From: Buttiauxella selenatireducens
Lineage (GTDB): Bacteria > Pseudomonadota > Gammaproteobacteria > Enterobacterales > Enterobacteriaceae
NCBI RefSeq assembly: GCF_031432975.1
Contig: NZ_CP133838.1
Span: 3,348,001-3,412,000 of the forward strand
Direction: 5' to 3'
DNA: 64,000 nucleotides
Shown: piece by piece, positions 28,755 through 37,733 of the stretch
Layout: the number at the start of each line of letters is the position of its first letter
How positions within the stretch are numbered: the stretch's first letter is position 1
The notes under the pieces: model-generated
Database searches by the model: none
What the model was told of the DNA's origin: nothing
The model's input: the letters and a program-made list of their open reading frames with translations, nothing else
Made by a program: the position numbers and the translations under genes

Positions 28755-28835
28755 GGCTCTCTCCTTTTATCTCTTTCCCGCAAGGATAGCAGTTATCACC
28801 GTTGTTTTTTAGCCCGGCGCCAGCCGGGCATAGTA

Positions 28836-29777
28836 TTAATAACCGTTATGCAAAGAGACCTGCCCGCTCGGGGACTCACCCTTTTCAATTTCACGAATGG
28901 TTTTCGCAATATATTCCATTGCTTCCAGCGGCCGAGTCACCGCAGCCAGGTGCGGTGTGATGGCAATGCGAGGATGTTTCCACAAAGGGCTATTTGCAGG
29001 GAGAGGTTCTTTCGCGAACACGTCGAGCATCGCGCCTTTCACTTTGCCGCTCTCAAGTGCCGCCAGCAGATCGTTTTCGACCAGATGCACACCACGAGCA
29101 AGGTTCATGATAAACGCCTCATCGGCCAGCTGCTCAAGCAGTTGGCTGTTGATGATGCCCACGGTTTGTGGCGTATTCGGTAACAGGTTGATTAACACGC
29201 GCGTGCCATTAAGGAAAGCACTCAACTCTTCTGTGCCGGCGTAACTTGTGACACCTGGATAGTTTTTCTTACTGCGGCTCCAGCAACGCACCGGGAACCC
29301 CCAGGCAGCAAGGCTTTCAGCCACTTTCCCGCCTAAAACACCGGCACCGAGCAACCCAATGGTAAAGTCTTCACGGCGATAATCTTCCAGCGGTTGCCAT
29401 TTAGCCTGCTGCTTTAAGGCCTGATAGTCATCAAATCGGCGGAACCAATGCAGCACCTGGCTGACAGCGTATTCCTGCATTTGCAGCGCCATTCCAGTGT
29501 CTTCGAGGCGAAATAACGGCACACCATCAGGCAACATATCAGGATGCGCTTGCAGCTTACTCAAAATAGAATCTACACCCGCCCCTAACGCGAACACGCC
29601 TTTGAGCTCACGACGTCCACTGAGCATCTCCACAGGTGGATGCCAAACCAGCGCGTAATCAGCGGGTTGGTTATCACCGGGATGCCACTGGCGAACCGTG
29701 GCACCTGGAAGTTGCTGTTGCATACCGTCGAGCCAAAATTGAGTATCAAATGTCGGGTGATGAAAAATGATGTCCAT
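28836..29777 (-). CDS. ghrA: Glyoxylate/hydroxypyruvate reductase A
   Basis: Cytoplasmic D-2-hydroxyacid dehydrogenase that reduces glyoxylate and hydroxypyruvate with NADPH. It is 313 aa with the Rossmann motif GLLGAGVLG near residue 145, the catalytic Arg in LARGVHLVE, the Glu in FAKEPLP, and the His in ITPHLAA. It sits beside tRNA-Ser as in E. coli. Confidence 0.95.
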   Translation of the reverse strand: MDIIFHHPTFDTQFWLDGMQQQLPGATVRQWHPGDNQPADYALVWHPPVEMLSGRRELKGVFALGAGVDSILSKLQAHPDMLPDGVPLFRLEDTGMALQMQEYAVSQVLHWFRRFDDYQALKQQAKWQPLEDYRREDFTIGLLGAGVLGGKVAESLAAWGFPVRCWSRSKKNYPGVTSYAGTEELSAFLNGTRVLINLLPNTPQTVGIINSQLLEQLADEAFIMNLARGVHLVENDLLAALESGKVKGAMLDVFAKEPLPANSPLWKHPRIAITPHLAAVTRPLEAMEYIAKTIREIEKGESPSGQVSLHNGY

Positions 29778-29823
29778 GCTTTCTCCATTTATTCTTAGAC
29801 TTACGCGCAGCGTTTAACAATAC

Positions 29824-29839
29824 ATTAGATGAATCTAAT
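29824..29839. repeat. Short palindrome upstream of ghrA
   Basis: ATTAGAT-GA-ATCTAAT is a 7-bp inverted repeat with a 2-nt spacer, 47 nt before the ghrA start. It could be an operator, but no known regulator is recognised. Confidence 0.35.
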
Positions 29840-29919
29840 AAAAAATCACCACGCTTTGCTGTTTTAAGAAGCAAGTTGTTTGAAGTTTGGCTAAACGCGC
29901 CGATTTTTCGAAAAGTGAA

Positions 29920-29948
29920 TTGACGCAGCCCGCAGATTTCCCTACATT
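29920..29948 (+). promoter_or_regulatory. Promoter of the first tRNA-Ser gene
   Basis: TTGACG and TACATT are separated by exactly 17 nt. A GC-rich discriminator (GCGCCC) follows, as in stable-RNA promoters. The tRNA begins 33 nt after the -10 box. Confidence 0.85.
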
Positions 29949-29981
29949 AGCGCCCGTTCCGGAGGTCAGGAACAACAAAAC

Positions 29982-30069
29982 GGTGAGGTGTCCGAGTGGC
30001 TGAAGGAGCACGCCTGGAAAGTGTGTATACGGCAACGTATCGAGGGTTCGAACCCCTCTCTCACCGCCA
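29982..30069 (+). tRNA. serX: tRNA-Ser(GGA), copy 1
   Basis: 88-nt class II tRNA with encoded CCA. The acceptor GGTGAGG pairs with CCTCACC-type 3' sequence (CTCTCACC). The anticodon GGA is at 30016-30018, the long variable arm is present, and the T-loop is GGTTCGAACCC. It matches E. coli serX except for a few T-arm bases, and it sits beside ghrA as in E. coli. Confidence 0.97.
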
Positions 30070-30081
30070 TATTTAAAGAAG

Positions 30082-30110
30082 AGCTCGTATGGAAATACGG
30101 GCTTTTTTTT
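30082..30110 (+). terminator. Terminator of tRNA-Ser copy 1
   Basis: AGCTCGTAT pairs with ATACGGGCT around a 4-nt loop (one G-T pair) and is followed by eight T residues. It lies 12 nt after the tRNA. Confidence 0.9.
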
Positions 30111-30170
30111 CGCCTTAAATTCAGTATCGTTCACACCTTAACCGAACGATTCGTAAACCGAAGATTAAAC

Positions 30171-30199
30171 TTGACCGAATAGGGTTGAGACCCTATAGT
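30171..30199 (+). promoter_or_regulatory. Promoter of the second tRNA-Ser gene
   Basis: TTGACC and TATAGT with a 17-nt spacer, followed by a GC-rich discriminator (GCGCCCC). Copy 2 therefore has its own promoter and does not depend on read-through from copy 1. Confidence 0.85.
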
Positions 30200-30240
30200 A
30201 GCGCCCCGTTGCCCCCTGAAGTTGGCAACAGAAACAAAAC

Positions 30241-30328
30241 GGTGAGGTGTCCGAGTGGCTGAAGGAGCACGCCTGGAAAGTGTGTATACGGCAACGTATC
30301 GAGGGTTCGAACCCCTCTCTCACCGCCA
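30241..30328 (+). tRNA. tRNA-Ser(GGA), copy 2
   Basis: 88-nt sequence identical to copy 1, with the anticodon GGA at 30275-30277 and encoded CCA. E. coli K-12 has a single gene at this locus (its second GGA gene, serW, lies elsewhere), so the tandem pair here is a local gain. Confidence 0.97.
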
Positions 30329-30341
30329 CATTCCAAGAGAA

Positions 30342-30370
30342 AGTCTGAACTAACGTTCAGACTTTTTTTT
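30342..30370 (+). terminator. Terminator of tRNA-Ser copy 2
   Basis: AGTCTGAA pairs with TTCAGACT around a 5-nt loop and is followed by eight T residues. Its sequence differs from the terminator of copy 1. Confidence 0.9.
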
Positions 30371-30510
30371 CGCCCGTAACCCGTGGAGAGACGGGTGAGA
30401 ACCCTCGACCCGAGGTTCGACAAATGCTTTAGCATTTGGGCGTCAGGGGCGCTTGCGACCATGACGCCCGAAGGGCAAGCGTAGCCCAGTCAGCCCCTCT
30501 CTCACCGCCA
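30371..30510 (+). repeat. Hairpin-rich segment ending in a tRNA-Ser 3' fragment
   Basis: After the copy 2 terminator comes GACGGGTGAGAACCCTCGAC, then CGAGGTTCGA (T-loop like), then two hairpins: CAAATGC-TTTA-GCATTTG (30421-30438) and GGGCGTCA...TGACGCCC (30438-30445 with 30462-30469). The segment ends with CCCCTCTCTCACCGCCA (30494-30510), identical to the last 17 nt of both tRNA genes. No acceptor 5' half or anticodon arm is present, so it is not a functional tRNA. It could be an attachment-site remnant or a tRNA-derived repeat. Confidence 0.7.
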
Positions 30511-30521
30511 CATTTAAAGAA

Positions 30522-30550
30522 GAGCTCGTATGAAAATACGGGCTTTTTTT
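30522..30550 (+). terminator. Second copy of the tRNA-Ser copy 1 terminator
   Basis: The 40 nt after the tRNA 3' fragment repeat the sequence downstream of tRNA copy 1 with two base changes, including the hairpin AGCTCGTAT/ATACGGGCT and the T-run. This shows the fragment and its flank were copied or separated together. Confidence 0.85.
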
Positions 30551-30574
30551 TCGTTTATAGCCTGCCCAAAAAGA

Positions 30575-30602
30575 CAAAAAAAACCCGAACCTAAGTTCGG
30601 GT
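30575..30602 (-). terminator. Terminator of the chb operon
   Basis: On the minus strand CCCGAAC pairs with GTTCGGG around a 4-nt loop and is followed by eight T residues. It lies about 48 nt after the chbG stop. Confidence 0.88.
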
Positions 30603-30649
30603 ATGACACCTCGCCGTTGGGCTAAATCACTGCTCCACCACGACTAAGA

Positions 30650-31411
30650 TTACAGATCTTTGAACGTTCCCAGGCGATACCCGCGTTCTGCAATCGCATA
30701 TTTAAGCGAAGCGGAAGTTAAGACATCCAGTTCAGCCAGGCGCGGATAACAGTACTTGCTGGCAAGAATCGTGTTATCGATAAACGAAGGATGACACATC
30801 ACCTCTAACGATTGCTCACCTCGAGTCATTGATCTCTCTAACGTATCGAGAAACAGCGATTCCGTTATTTGCTCACCATAAAAGCCGCTATCAAAACCTT
30901 GCGTAGTTTTAACTCCGTGCAGCTCAATCTCACCCGTTCTGGCCGCATCGTAGTCAAAGCGTACTGGAAGACCTTTCGCCTTCGCGAAGGCTTCAACAAT
31001 TGAATAGATCTGCGGGATCATATGGACATGGTGATGGCTGTCGATGTGCGTCGGCGCACGACCAAATAATTCGATGAATCTCGCAAACTGGCATGCCAGC
31101 TCGTGTTCAATTTCTGCCAGCGGTAAGGTGTTTTCTTCGGCACGTTGCCAAATCCATTTCCCTAACTCGCCCTTTTCATCCGTCAGCCCCGGCATAGCCG
31201 ATATCGGGCGCCCTAGCGTCAGCACAAAGTGCATGCCAATCGCCAGTCCAGGATGTTTAGCACTTAACGCAACGGCATGTTCGATGCCATGAGCGTTAAC
31301 CATCGCGGTGGTCGATGTCACCACACCGTTGATGTAAGCATCGATAATTCCATAATTTTGCGCTTTGCAAAGCCCAAAATCGTCCGCGTTAACAATTAAT
31401 AACTTATCCAT
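30650..31411 (-). CDS. chbG: Chitooligosaccharide deacetylase ChbG
   Basis: YdjC-family deacetylase that removes one acetyl group from chitobiose-6-phosphate, giving the product that ChbR senses and ChbF can cleave. It is 253 aa. The metal-binding motif is NADDFGL (Asp12/Asp13 region), with DSHHHVHM near residue 125 supplying the His ligands. It is the last gene of the chb operon and is followed by a strong terminator. Confidence 0.94.
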   Translation of the reverse strand: MDKLLIVNADDFGLCKAQNYGIIDAYINGVVTSTTAMVNAHGIEHAVALSAKHPGLAIGMHFVLTLGRPISAMPGLTDEKGELGKWIWQRAEENTLPLAEIEHELACQFARFIELFGRAPTHIDSHHHVHMIPQIYSIVEAFAKAKGLPVRFDYDAARTGEIELHGVKTTQGFDSGFYGEQITESLFLDTLERSMTRGEQSLEVMCHPSFIDNTILASKYCYPRLAELDVLTSASLKYAIAERGYRLGTFKDL

Positions 31412-31456
31412 TGTCGCCTCGGTAGGCTGCCTTCCCCGGTAAGGGAAGGCCTCCAG

Positions 31457-32800
31457 TTATTTAAGTGCAGCGATTGCCTGCGCAAAGTTTGGTAGATTTG
31501 CTTCGTGCGCGAGCAGCATGTCGCGGGCAATTTTCTCAGCATCTTTGTCGGAATGGATGAGTGGGCTCAAGTTCAGCGCCAGTAGCACATCGTTAAAGTT
31601 ACCGCTCAAAGCCGCTTCGCTTGCCGCAACTTCAAAACCTTTGATGGTGTAAATCAGGCCCAACACTTTTTCATCAAAATGGGTGATGCGCGAACTCGGC
31701 GTTGCGCCATCGCGACCGATAGTACAGGTCATTTCGACCGCCCAATCAGCTGGAATATTATCAACATGGCCGTGATGCGGCACGTTAACGTAATGCTCGC
31801 TTTGCTTGTCGTTATAGATGTCGCTGATCACTTCACAAGCCGCGTCAGAATAGTAAGCCCCACCACGCAGCTCCAGTTCTTTCGGTTTAACATTCAGCGC
31901 CGGATCTTTGTACAGCTCGAACAGTTGCTTTTCCACTTTCTGAACGACAGTTGCTCGCGCGCCGCCTTTGTAGAATTCACCCATTTCGATAGCCAGCATC
32001 TCTTTTTGCTTAAAGTAGTAGAGCAAATAAGAGCATGGCAGCAGACGCAAGGAACGAATCAAGCCTTCGCTGAATGGCAGATCAAAGATGTTTTTCACCG
32101 AGCCCGCGGTCAGTGTACCGGCGGCCACGCCATCCAGCAGTTCGTCAAAGCGAGAGGTTCCGTTGACCAGCACATCTCTGATGAACACCATGTGGTTCAG
32201 ACCGAACAAGTCGATATTCAATTCATCGGTTGGCTTGAGTTTTAACACATCTTTAATGAACATTTTCATGCCCACTGGGATGTTGCACACGCCAATGAAT
32301 TTCTTGAAATCGGTGTGGCGATACACGGCTTCAGTCACCATGCCGGCCGGGTTGGTGAAGTTAATCACCCACGCGTCAGGGCAGATTTCTTTCACGTCGT
32401 TAATAATGTCAAAAATCACGGGAATAGTACGCAGGCCTTTAAACAAACCGCCTGCCCCGTTTGTTTCCTGACCTAAGTAGCCGTAACCCAGCGGAATGCG
32501 CTCATCGAGTTCACGGGCTTTCAGTTGGCCAACACGCAATTGCGTGGTAACAAAGTCGGCATCCACCAGCGCTTCGCGACGATCGAGGGTTTTATATAGC
32601 GCAATCGGCACACCAGCGCGTTCAATCATGCGCAAGCAAAGATCAAAGATAATATCTTGTTTCTCTTTACCGGCCTCAACATCGACCAACCATAATTCAG
32701 TGATCGGCAATTCTTCGTAACGTTTAATAAAACCTTCGAGTAATTCAGGGGTATAGCTGCTCCCACCACCAATTGTGACGACTTTCAATTTTTTACTCAT
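31457..32800 (-). CDS. chbF: 6-phospho-beta-glucosidase ChbF
   Basis: GH4 family NAD- and metal-dependent hydrolase that splits deacetylated chitobiose-6-phosphate. It is 447 aa. The nucleotide-binding start KVVTIGGGSSYTPEL and the metal-site Cys/His in IGVCNIPVG and FGLNHM are typical of GH4. It lies between chbR and chbG, with a 113-nt gap from chbR. That gap contains a small TGGCAT/ATGCCA inverted repeat. Confidence 0.95.
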   Translation of the reverse strand: MSKKLKVVTIGGGSSYTPELLEGFIKRYEELPITELWLVDVEAGKEKQDIIFDLCLRMIERAGVPIALYKTLDRREALVDADFVTTQLRVGQLKARELDERIPLGYGYLGQETNGAGGLFKGLRTIPVIFDIINDVKEICPDAWVINFTNPAGMVTEAVYRHTDFKKFIGVCNIPVGMKMFIKDVLKLKPTDELNIDLFGLNHMVFIRDVLVNGTSRFDELLDGVAAGTLTAGSVKNIFDLPFSEGLIRSLRLLPCSYLLYYFKQKEMLAIEMGEFYKGGARATVVQKVEKQLFELYKDPALNVKPKELELRGGAYYSDAACEVISDIYNDKQSEHYVNVPHHGHVDNIPADWAVEMTCTIGRDGATPSSRITHFDEKVLGLIYTIKGFEVAASEAALSGNFNDVLLALNLSPLIHSDKDAEKIARDMLLAHEANLPNFAQAIAALK

Positions 32801-32913
32801 AGGGACTCCGATTGCACTTTAATTAAGGCAGAGATATAGATGTATTATTGAAGGTTATTCATGGCATGAATATGCCAGAATTAATTCCCAACCCTCACTA
32901 ATACATATACAGA

Positions 32914-33762
32914 TTATTTAATGCTGTATAACTGCTTCCGATAATGCTGCGGTGTAAATGACGTTAACTTTTTAAAGTTTTTAATAAACATACTGGCGCT
33001 ACTGTAACCTGACTCGAAAGCGATATCGGTGACAGAATAGTTGGTAATCTCCAGTTGTTTCTTGGCAAAATTAATTCTTATCTCATTGATAATTTGCATC
33101 GGTGTTTTACCGTAATGGCGTTGTGTGGCGCGGGTTAAGTACTCCTGCGACTTTCCAGACAACTCAACCATGTTCACTAATGCTTTATCACCGAACATTG
33201 ATTTACCATGCATCTGCTCAACGGTGTTTTTCAGCCAGGCGGGAATATCCCCCCCTGATTCTGATTCTTTATGATGGCGCAGACGATTAACAATATAAAA
33301 CGTCACCATCTCAAGAAATTCATTAAACTCACCCTGACGGAAGTTTAATGAGGCCGTCACAGATTCAATATAAGTCAGAAATTCGTTCTTAATCTGATAA
33401 ACCTGTGAAGCAATAAAATAGGCTGGAAATAACGGTAAATAATGCTGTTCAAAAAAAGCCTTGCTGATACCGACATTCAGGATCCGGGTAGCACCAAAGT
33501 CATAAAAGCTTTGATGATAAGAACCCAGCGGAATGAAAACAAAACTTCCTCTTTCCAGCAGCACGCGCTTACCGTTAATTTCCTGGTAATAACGCCCGGT
33601 TAGTACCACCGTGAACTCATAATAATCATGTTGGTGCAGCCCGGAGACACTTTCGACTTTGTTGTGGATGAACATGTGGAAATGTTGACCATCAAAAAGT
33701 TGACTCTCACGTGCCGTACTGATTTCCATACTGATTACCGGTGGCTGCATAAGGGACTCCAA
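32914..33762 (-). CDS. chbR: AraC-family chb regulator ChbR
   Basis: Dual regulator of the chitobiose operon. It represses without substrate and activates with CRP when deacetylated chitobiose-6-phosphate is present. It is 282 aa: an N-terminal cupin sensor ([15 protein letters not shown]) and C-terminal AraC HTH pair ([20 protein letters not shown]). It starts 1 nt after the chbA stop and so is made as part of the operon it controls. Confidence 0.95.
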   Translation of the reverse strand: MESLMQPPVISMEISTARESQLFDGQHFHMFIHNKVESVSGLHQHDYYEFTVVLTGRYYQEINGKRVLLERGSFVFIPLGSYHQSFYDFGATRILNVGISKAFFEQHYLPLFPAYFIASQVYQIKNEFLTYIESVTASLNFRQGEFNEFLEMVTFYIVNRLRHHKESESGGDIPAWLKNTVEQMHGKSMFGDKALVNMVELSGKSQEYLTRATQRHYGKTPMQIINEIRINFAKKQLEITNYSVTDIAFESGYSSASMFIKNFKKLTSFTPQHYRKQLYSIK

Positions 33763-33763
33763 C

Positions 33764-34114
33764 TTATTTTATTTTTTCATGAAGCTCAATAAGTTCTGTG
33801 ACCAACTCACGTGCCAGCATGGAGGTCATCAGGTGATCTTGTGCATGAACCAGCACCAGACTAACTTTGGTTTTGCCTTCGCCCTGGTCACCTTCAATCA
33901 GTTTAGTTTGCACCAGGTGGGCTTCATTCAGCGCTTCACGAGACTGCCCCATCAATTCCCAGGCTTTTTCAAAATCGCCTGCTTTAGCGATTTTCAGTGC
34001 TGCATACGCAAGGCTGCGCGCCTGGCCGGAATTGATGATTAAACCCATTACAACTTCTTCAAGGTCGTTGGTATCGACTTCATTATCTACAGCGTTATCT
34101 AAGTTAAACATCAA
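33764..34114 (-). CDS. chbA: Chitobiose PTS component IIA
   Basis: PTS lactose/cellobiose-family EIIA of 116 aa that takes phosphate from HPr and passes it to ChbB. The phosphorylated His is His90 in [11 protein letters not shown]. The N-terminus is acidic, as in E. coli ChbA. It lies between chbC and chbR. Confidence 0.95.
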   Translation of the reverse strand: MMFNLDNAVDNEVDTNDLEEVVMGLIINSGQARSLAYAALKIAKAGDFEKAWELMGQSREALNEAHLVQTKLIEGDQGEGKTKVSLVLVHAQDHLMTSMLARELVTELIELHEKIK

Positions 34115-34188
34115 ACTCTCTCCCGGTACTTTTAAAGTGGCTGGGGATAAGGGGGTTATCCCCAGCCAAAACTATTCAGAATTTAAGA

Positions 34189-35547
34189 TTAGAATTTCAG
34201 TGCGTTAGCAATATCTTCTTCACTTTCTTCTTCTTCAATAACCGCCTGCGCTTTGTTCGACAGGATAACAAATGGCATGTAAACCATTGTTGCGACACCC
34301 AGGTTAAACAGAGCGACTAACAGGGCTGCGATACTGCCGTTACTGTTAAAGAAGGCGCCTAAGCCGGTTGGCATGGTCCACGGTGCCAGGTTGGTGACCG
34401 GTGGAATGATGCCTAGCGAGTAAGCCGCAAGCGTGATGGCTGCCAGAATCGGTTGAACCAGCACGAACGGGATAAACATAACCGGGTTCATGATGATTGG
34501 CAGACCGAACAGGATAGGTTCGTTAATCTGGAAGATGCCTGATGGCAGTGCCAGTTTCGCAACCTGACGGTGATCCGCACGGCGTGAAGCGATAAAGATG
34601 GCGATAATCAGACCCAGTGTCGCACCAGAACCACCCAACAGGATGTAGGAGTCGAGCATTGGTTTAGCCCAGAAGTGGAACTGTTTGCCTGCATCCAGTG
34701 CTGCCTGAACTGAACCATACTGGTTGTAAATTGCGATGTTTTCCAGCGCCCATGGGGTCATGATGCCGTTGTCCAGCGCGGTAAGCGCCAGTGAACCATG
34801 CACACCAAAGAACCACAGCAGGGAGTTGAAAATCACGTACGCCCAGCCCACTACTGCACCCATCGACGCCAGCGGCGTAGAGATGGAATCCATAATGATC
34901 TGGTGGAAGTTGCTACCGTGATTCGCCAGCAGCCAGGAAATAATCCCGAAAATAGACAGGATAATAAAGCCTGGAATTAAAGCAGAGAAAGAACGCGATA
35001 CCGAAGTCGGCACGCTATCTGGCAAAGTAATAACCCAATTGCGGCGGATAACAAACGTAAAGAGTTCCGCAACGACGAGGCCAATAACAATACCGGAAAT
35101 AATATTCTGACCACCTAACCAGTTAGCACCAACAGCATAAGCTTCACCAACGCTATAAGGTGTTACGGTCATAAATGCTGCAACGGATAATAAACCGGCA
35201 GCAAGGGGGTCAACTTTACGTTCCTCGGCAAGCGCCATACCTATGAAAAAAGGAGCCATTAGCGACATAATACCCAATGTGCCGTTATACACATTGCCGC
35301 CAATGGCTTTTAACCCATTAAGAGTTTCAATGGTCGAGGGATCTAAGCGAATACCTAAGGAATAGAAAAAGGAACCGGCGCCAAAACTCAGAAAGACGTT
35401 ATTGATTAATACAAACATGGCCCCGGCAAGGGTCAATGGCATTAATTTGATGAAACCATTTTTAATTGCGTTGACGTGCGGTTGCTTCCCAATTTTCACT
35501 GCGAAAGGAAGCAATATCTTCTCAAGTGAATCAATGACTTTACTCAT
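34189..35547 (-). CDS. chbC: Chitobiose PTS permease component IIC
   Basis: Inner-membrane channel for N,N'-diacetylchitobiose in the PTS lactose/cellobiose family. It is 452 aa with about ten membrane segments and close identity to E. coli ChbC, for example the motif [16 protein letters not shown] with its substrate-binding Glu. It is second gene of chbBCARFG. Confidence 0.96.
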   Translation of the reverse strand: MSKVIDSLEKILLPFAVKIGKQPHVNAIKNGFIKLMPLTLAGAMFVLINNVFLSFGAGSFFYSLGIRLDPSTIETLNGLKAIGGNVYNGTLGIMSLMAPFFIGMALAEERKVDPLAAGLLSVAAFMTVTPYSVGEAYAVGANWLGGQNIISGIVIGLVVAELFTFVIRRNWVITLPDSVPTSVSRSFSALIPGFIILSIFGIISWLLANHGSNFHQIIMDSISTPLASMGAVVGWAYVIFNSLLWFFGVHGSLALTALDNGIMTPWALENIAIYNQYGSVQAALDAGKQFHFWAKPMLDSYILLGGSGATLGLIIAIFIASRRADHRQVAKLALPSGIFQINEPILFGLPIIMNPVMFIPFVLVQPILAAITLAAYSLGIIPPVTNLAPWTMPTGLGAFFNSNGSIAALLVALFNLGVATMVYMPFVILSNKAQAVIEEEESEEDIANALKF

Positions 35548-35633
35548 TTGTAATTTCCTTTATTGCCGCAAGATACTTGCGGCCAGGTTGTGTAAGGTCG
35601 TTCTTTGACGGAAAAATAAAACAATAAAAAAAA

Positions 35634-35954
35634 TTAATTAGCTGCTGCTTTCTTGATCGATGCGACGGCTGCTTTAAGCACGCCCAAACCATCAATTTTG
35701 CCGTACATTGCCGAATCAATAACTTCGACTGTCTTACCCGGTAATACTTTTTGAATTTCTGGAAGCATGTAAGCGATTTGTGGTCCAAGTAATACCAAAT
35801 CTGCATCCTTGCCTTTTTCCGCCGCCAGAGTTTCTGGCCAGGCTTCAATAACAACAGGGACTTCATACTTCTCTGCCTGCGCCTTCATTTTTGATACAAG
35901 TAATGAAGTGGACATACCGGCAGAACAAAATAGGTAAATACGTTTTTTAGTCAT
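35634..35954 (-). CDS. chbB: Chitobiose PTS component IIB
   Basis: PTS EIIB of 106 aa, equal to E. coli. The phosphorylated cysteine is Cys10 in [10 protein letters not shown] chose the ATG at 35954 because GAGG lies 8 nt upstream. The frame extends seven codons further but has no better start. It is the first gene of the operon. Confidence 0.95.
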   Translation of the reverse strand: MTKKRIYLFCSAGMSTSLLVSKMKAQAEKYEVPVVIEAWPETLAAEKGKDADLVLLGPQIAYMLPEIQKVLPGKTVEVIDSAMYGKIDGLGVLKAAVASIKKAAAN

Positions 35955-36156
35955 AATAGTTTCCTCACGTTGCAATAACCTGCATGTCGAATGTCAGCAC
36001 ACCTGCAAAAGCAAATCATTGATAAGTTCTGATTGTTTCTGGTTGGAATAAGTATACGGCAACAATCTGGCTGGGAATAATTTTGCAGAACCTAAAATTG
36101 TCTCTCCTTGACCATCCGTTTTGATACCCTTCACATTTTGGGCAAATAATTCGCGC
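35955..36156 (-). promoter_or_regulatory. chb operon control region
   Basis: This 200-nt leader between phoH and chbB must carry the chb promoter. On the minus strand a TATACT box (about 36053-36058) is the best -10, with no good -35. That fits a promoter activated by CRP and ChbR as in E. coli. I could not assign single NagC, ChbR or CRP sites with confidence. Confidence 0.5.
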
Positions 36157-36159
36157 AAA

Positions 36160-36189
36160 GAAAAAAGCCCAAACAGAGTTTGGGCTTTA
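36160..36189 (-). terminator. phoH terminator
   Basis: AAAGCCCAAAC pairs with GTTTGGGCTTT around a short loop. On the minus strand it is followed by TTTTTTC. It lies 20 nt after the phoH stop. Confidence 0.9.
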
Positions 36190-36209
36190 CGAATCTATCA
36201 CACCAGAAA

Positions 36210-37277
36210 TCAGTCGTAGGCATTCAACGTGCGCTGGCAAAGGGCTGAGCGCACACAATCTTGTTTGCCAAATTGGACAATGCCGATCATCTCATCTTCT
36301 TCAAAACGTGCCAGAGCATCACTCAGGCCGGACTGAACACCCCGAGGCAAATCACATTGCGTGATATCGCCATTGACGATCACCGTCACGTTTTCCCCAA
36401 GGCGCGTTAAGAACATTTTCATTTGCGCTGCGGTGACATTCTGCGCCTCATCAAGAATAACCACCGCATTTTCGAAGGTACGTCCGCGCATATAGGCGAA
36501 CGGCGCGATTTCTACTTTGCCAATTTCGGGACGCAGGCAGTACTGCATGAAAGACGACCCTAAACGTCGCACCAGGATGTCATAGACCGGGCGGAAATAA
36601 GGGGCGAATTTTTCCGAAATATCCCCAGGTAAGAAGCCGAGATCTTCGTCAGCTTGCAGAACCGGGCGGGTAACAATTATCCTGTCGACATCCTTATGTA
36701 TCAGGGCCTCAGCGGCTTTCGCCGCACTGATATACGTCTTGCCGCAACCTGCTTCGCCGGTGGCGAATATCAGCTGCTTTTTCTCGATGGCGTTAAGATA
36801 GTGCTGCTGAGCCTCGTTTCGCGCTGCTATAGGTGAATTATCACGGCAATCCCTGGCCATGCCGATAGATTCAACGCCGCTCATCTGCACAAGCGATGTG
36901 ACCGATTCCTCTTCACGTTGTTTGTGGCTACGTGAATCCCGTCTCAGCACACGTTTTGCTTCGCGACGAGCTTTGATCACTGCTTTCTGTCTTCCCATGG
37001 ATGGCACCTTACAGTTGGTTTCATTTCCCGCGTCACTTTCAGATACGCGATTATGCTTACTAACGGATGAGGTTTGGCTTCCTTTTAAGCCATAAACTGC
37101 CGGTTGAGAGGATGCACCAGTTAGACGAAATACGCCGCTTAGCGCATCGTTGACACTCTGAGTTTTTGAAGGGTTTGAGGTTTTAGCGGTGAAGATAGCG
37201 AAGCCGGAGGAGAGACCTCCGCACAGGATGGTGCGGGTAAGATGTTTGTTTAATCGTCCAGTACAGGACCCTACCAT
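36210..37277 (-). CDS. phoH: PhoH-family ATPase
   Basis: Cytoplasmic P-loop NTPase of the phosphate-starvation regulon. The Walker A is GEAGCGKTY and the Walker B is AVVILDEAQN, followed by NVTVIVNGD. The conserved protein begins at MGRQKAVIKARREAK, an ATG at 36998 with AAGG upstream (262 aa). The frame stays open to 37277, adding a 93-residue Ser/Thr-rich extension of low complexity. A Pho-box-like site lies 127 nt upstream of 37277. The long form may be real or may be leader. The core function call is firm. Confidence 0.92.
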   Translation of the reverse strand: MVGSCTGRLNKHLTRTILCGGLSSGFAIFTAKTSNPSKTQSVNDALSGVFRLTGASSQPAVYGLKGSQTSSVSKHNRVSESDAGNETNCKVPSMGRQKAVIKARREAKRVLRRDSRSHKQREEESVTSLVQMSGVESIGMARDCRDNSPIAARNEAQQHYLNAIEKKQLIFATGEAGCGKTYISAAKAAEALIHKDVDRIIVTRPVLQADEDLGFLPGDISEKFAPYFRPVYDILVRRLGSSFMQYCLRPEIGKVEIAPFAYMRGRTFENAVVILDEAQNVTAAQMKMFLTRLGENVTVIVNGDITQCDLPRGVQSGLSDALARFEEDEMIGIVQFGKQDCVRSALCQRTLNAYD

Positions 37278-37403
37278 GCGCTGTCTCCATTGTGATTTAA
37301 ATTCACAGCCGGGAACTACCGCTCTTGCTTTAAATACATCAAATTTTATCTTAATTGCAACACTTATTTTACTTTAATTCAACATTCGCGTTTCGTCACG
37401 CGT

Positions 37404-37421
37404 TAATCAGATTTATGACAT
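37404..37421 (-). promoter_or_regulatory. Pho-box-like PhoB site upstream of phoH
   Basis: On the minus strand ATGTCATAAATCTGATTA matches the pattern CTGTCATAAATCTGTCA well in the first repeat and the AT spacer and weakly in the second. It lies upstream of phoH, a classic PhoB target. Confidence 0.65.
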
Positions 37422-37548
37422 AAAAATATTACACTTTTATATCAAAGGTATAGTTATTTAAAAGTTGGATGAATAATAGACAGGCAAATTGTTAGCAAAT
37501 GAAAAATTAGCAGGAGAAGGAGTTGGGGTTTTATGGGAGTGCGGGACG

Positions 37549-37715
37549 CCCTCACCCCAGCCCTCTCCCCCAGGAGAGGGAGAAATCAGAGCCCCTTCAG
37601 GACGGGGAAATCCGTGCACCCTCTCCCCCAGGAGAGGGAGAATAATAGCCTCTGCTCTCACTGGCGACTTCGGCCCGATCCCTTCTCCCTCAGGGAGAAG
37701 GTTAGGATGAGGGTG
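37549..37715. repeat. Palindromic repeat cluster between phoH and efeB
   Basis: Two near-identical palindromes CCCTCTCCCCCAGGAGAGGG (37561-37580 and 37619-37638) and a third related one, CCTTCTCCCTCAGGGAGAAGG (37681-37701), are bounded by CCCTCACCCCAGCC on the left and GGTTAGGATGAGGG on the right. Such clusters are dispersed intergenic repeats in enterobacteria. Here it sits downstream of efeB and could protect the 3' end of the efeUOB mRNA. Confidence 0.75.
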
Positions 37716-37733
37716 GTTTCAAAAATTACCGCA

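Noticed and set aside
30193-30462. 89-codon frame across tRNA-Ser copy 2 on the minus strand
   Set aside because: It runs through the antisense of a tRNA gene and is duplicated at 29835-30134 for the same reason. It is not protein coding.
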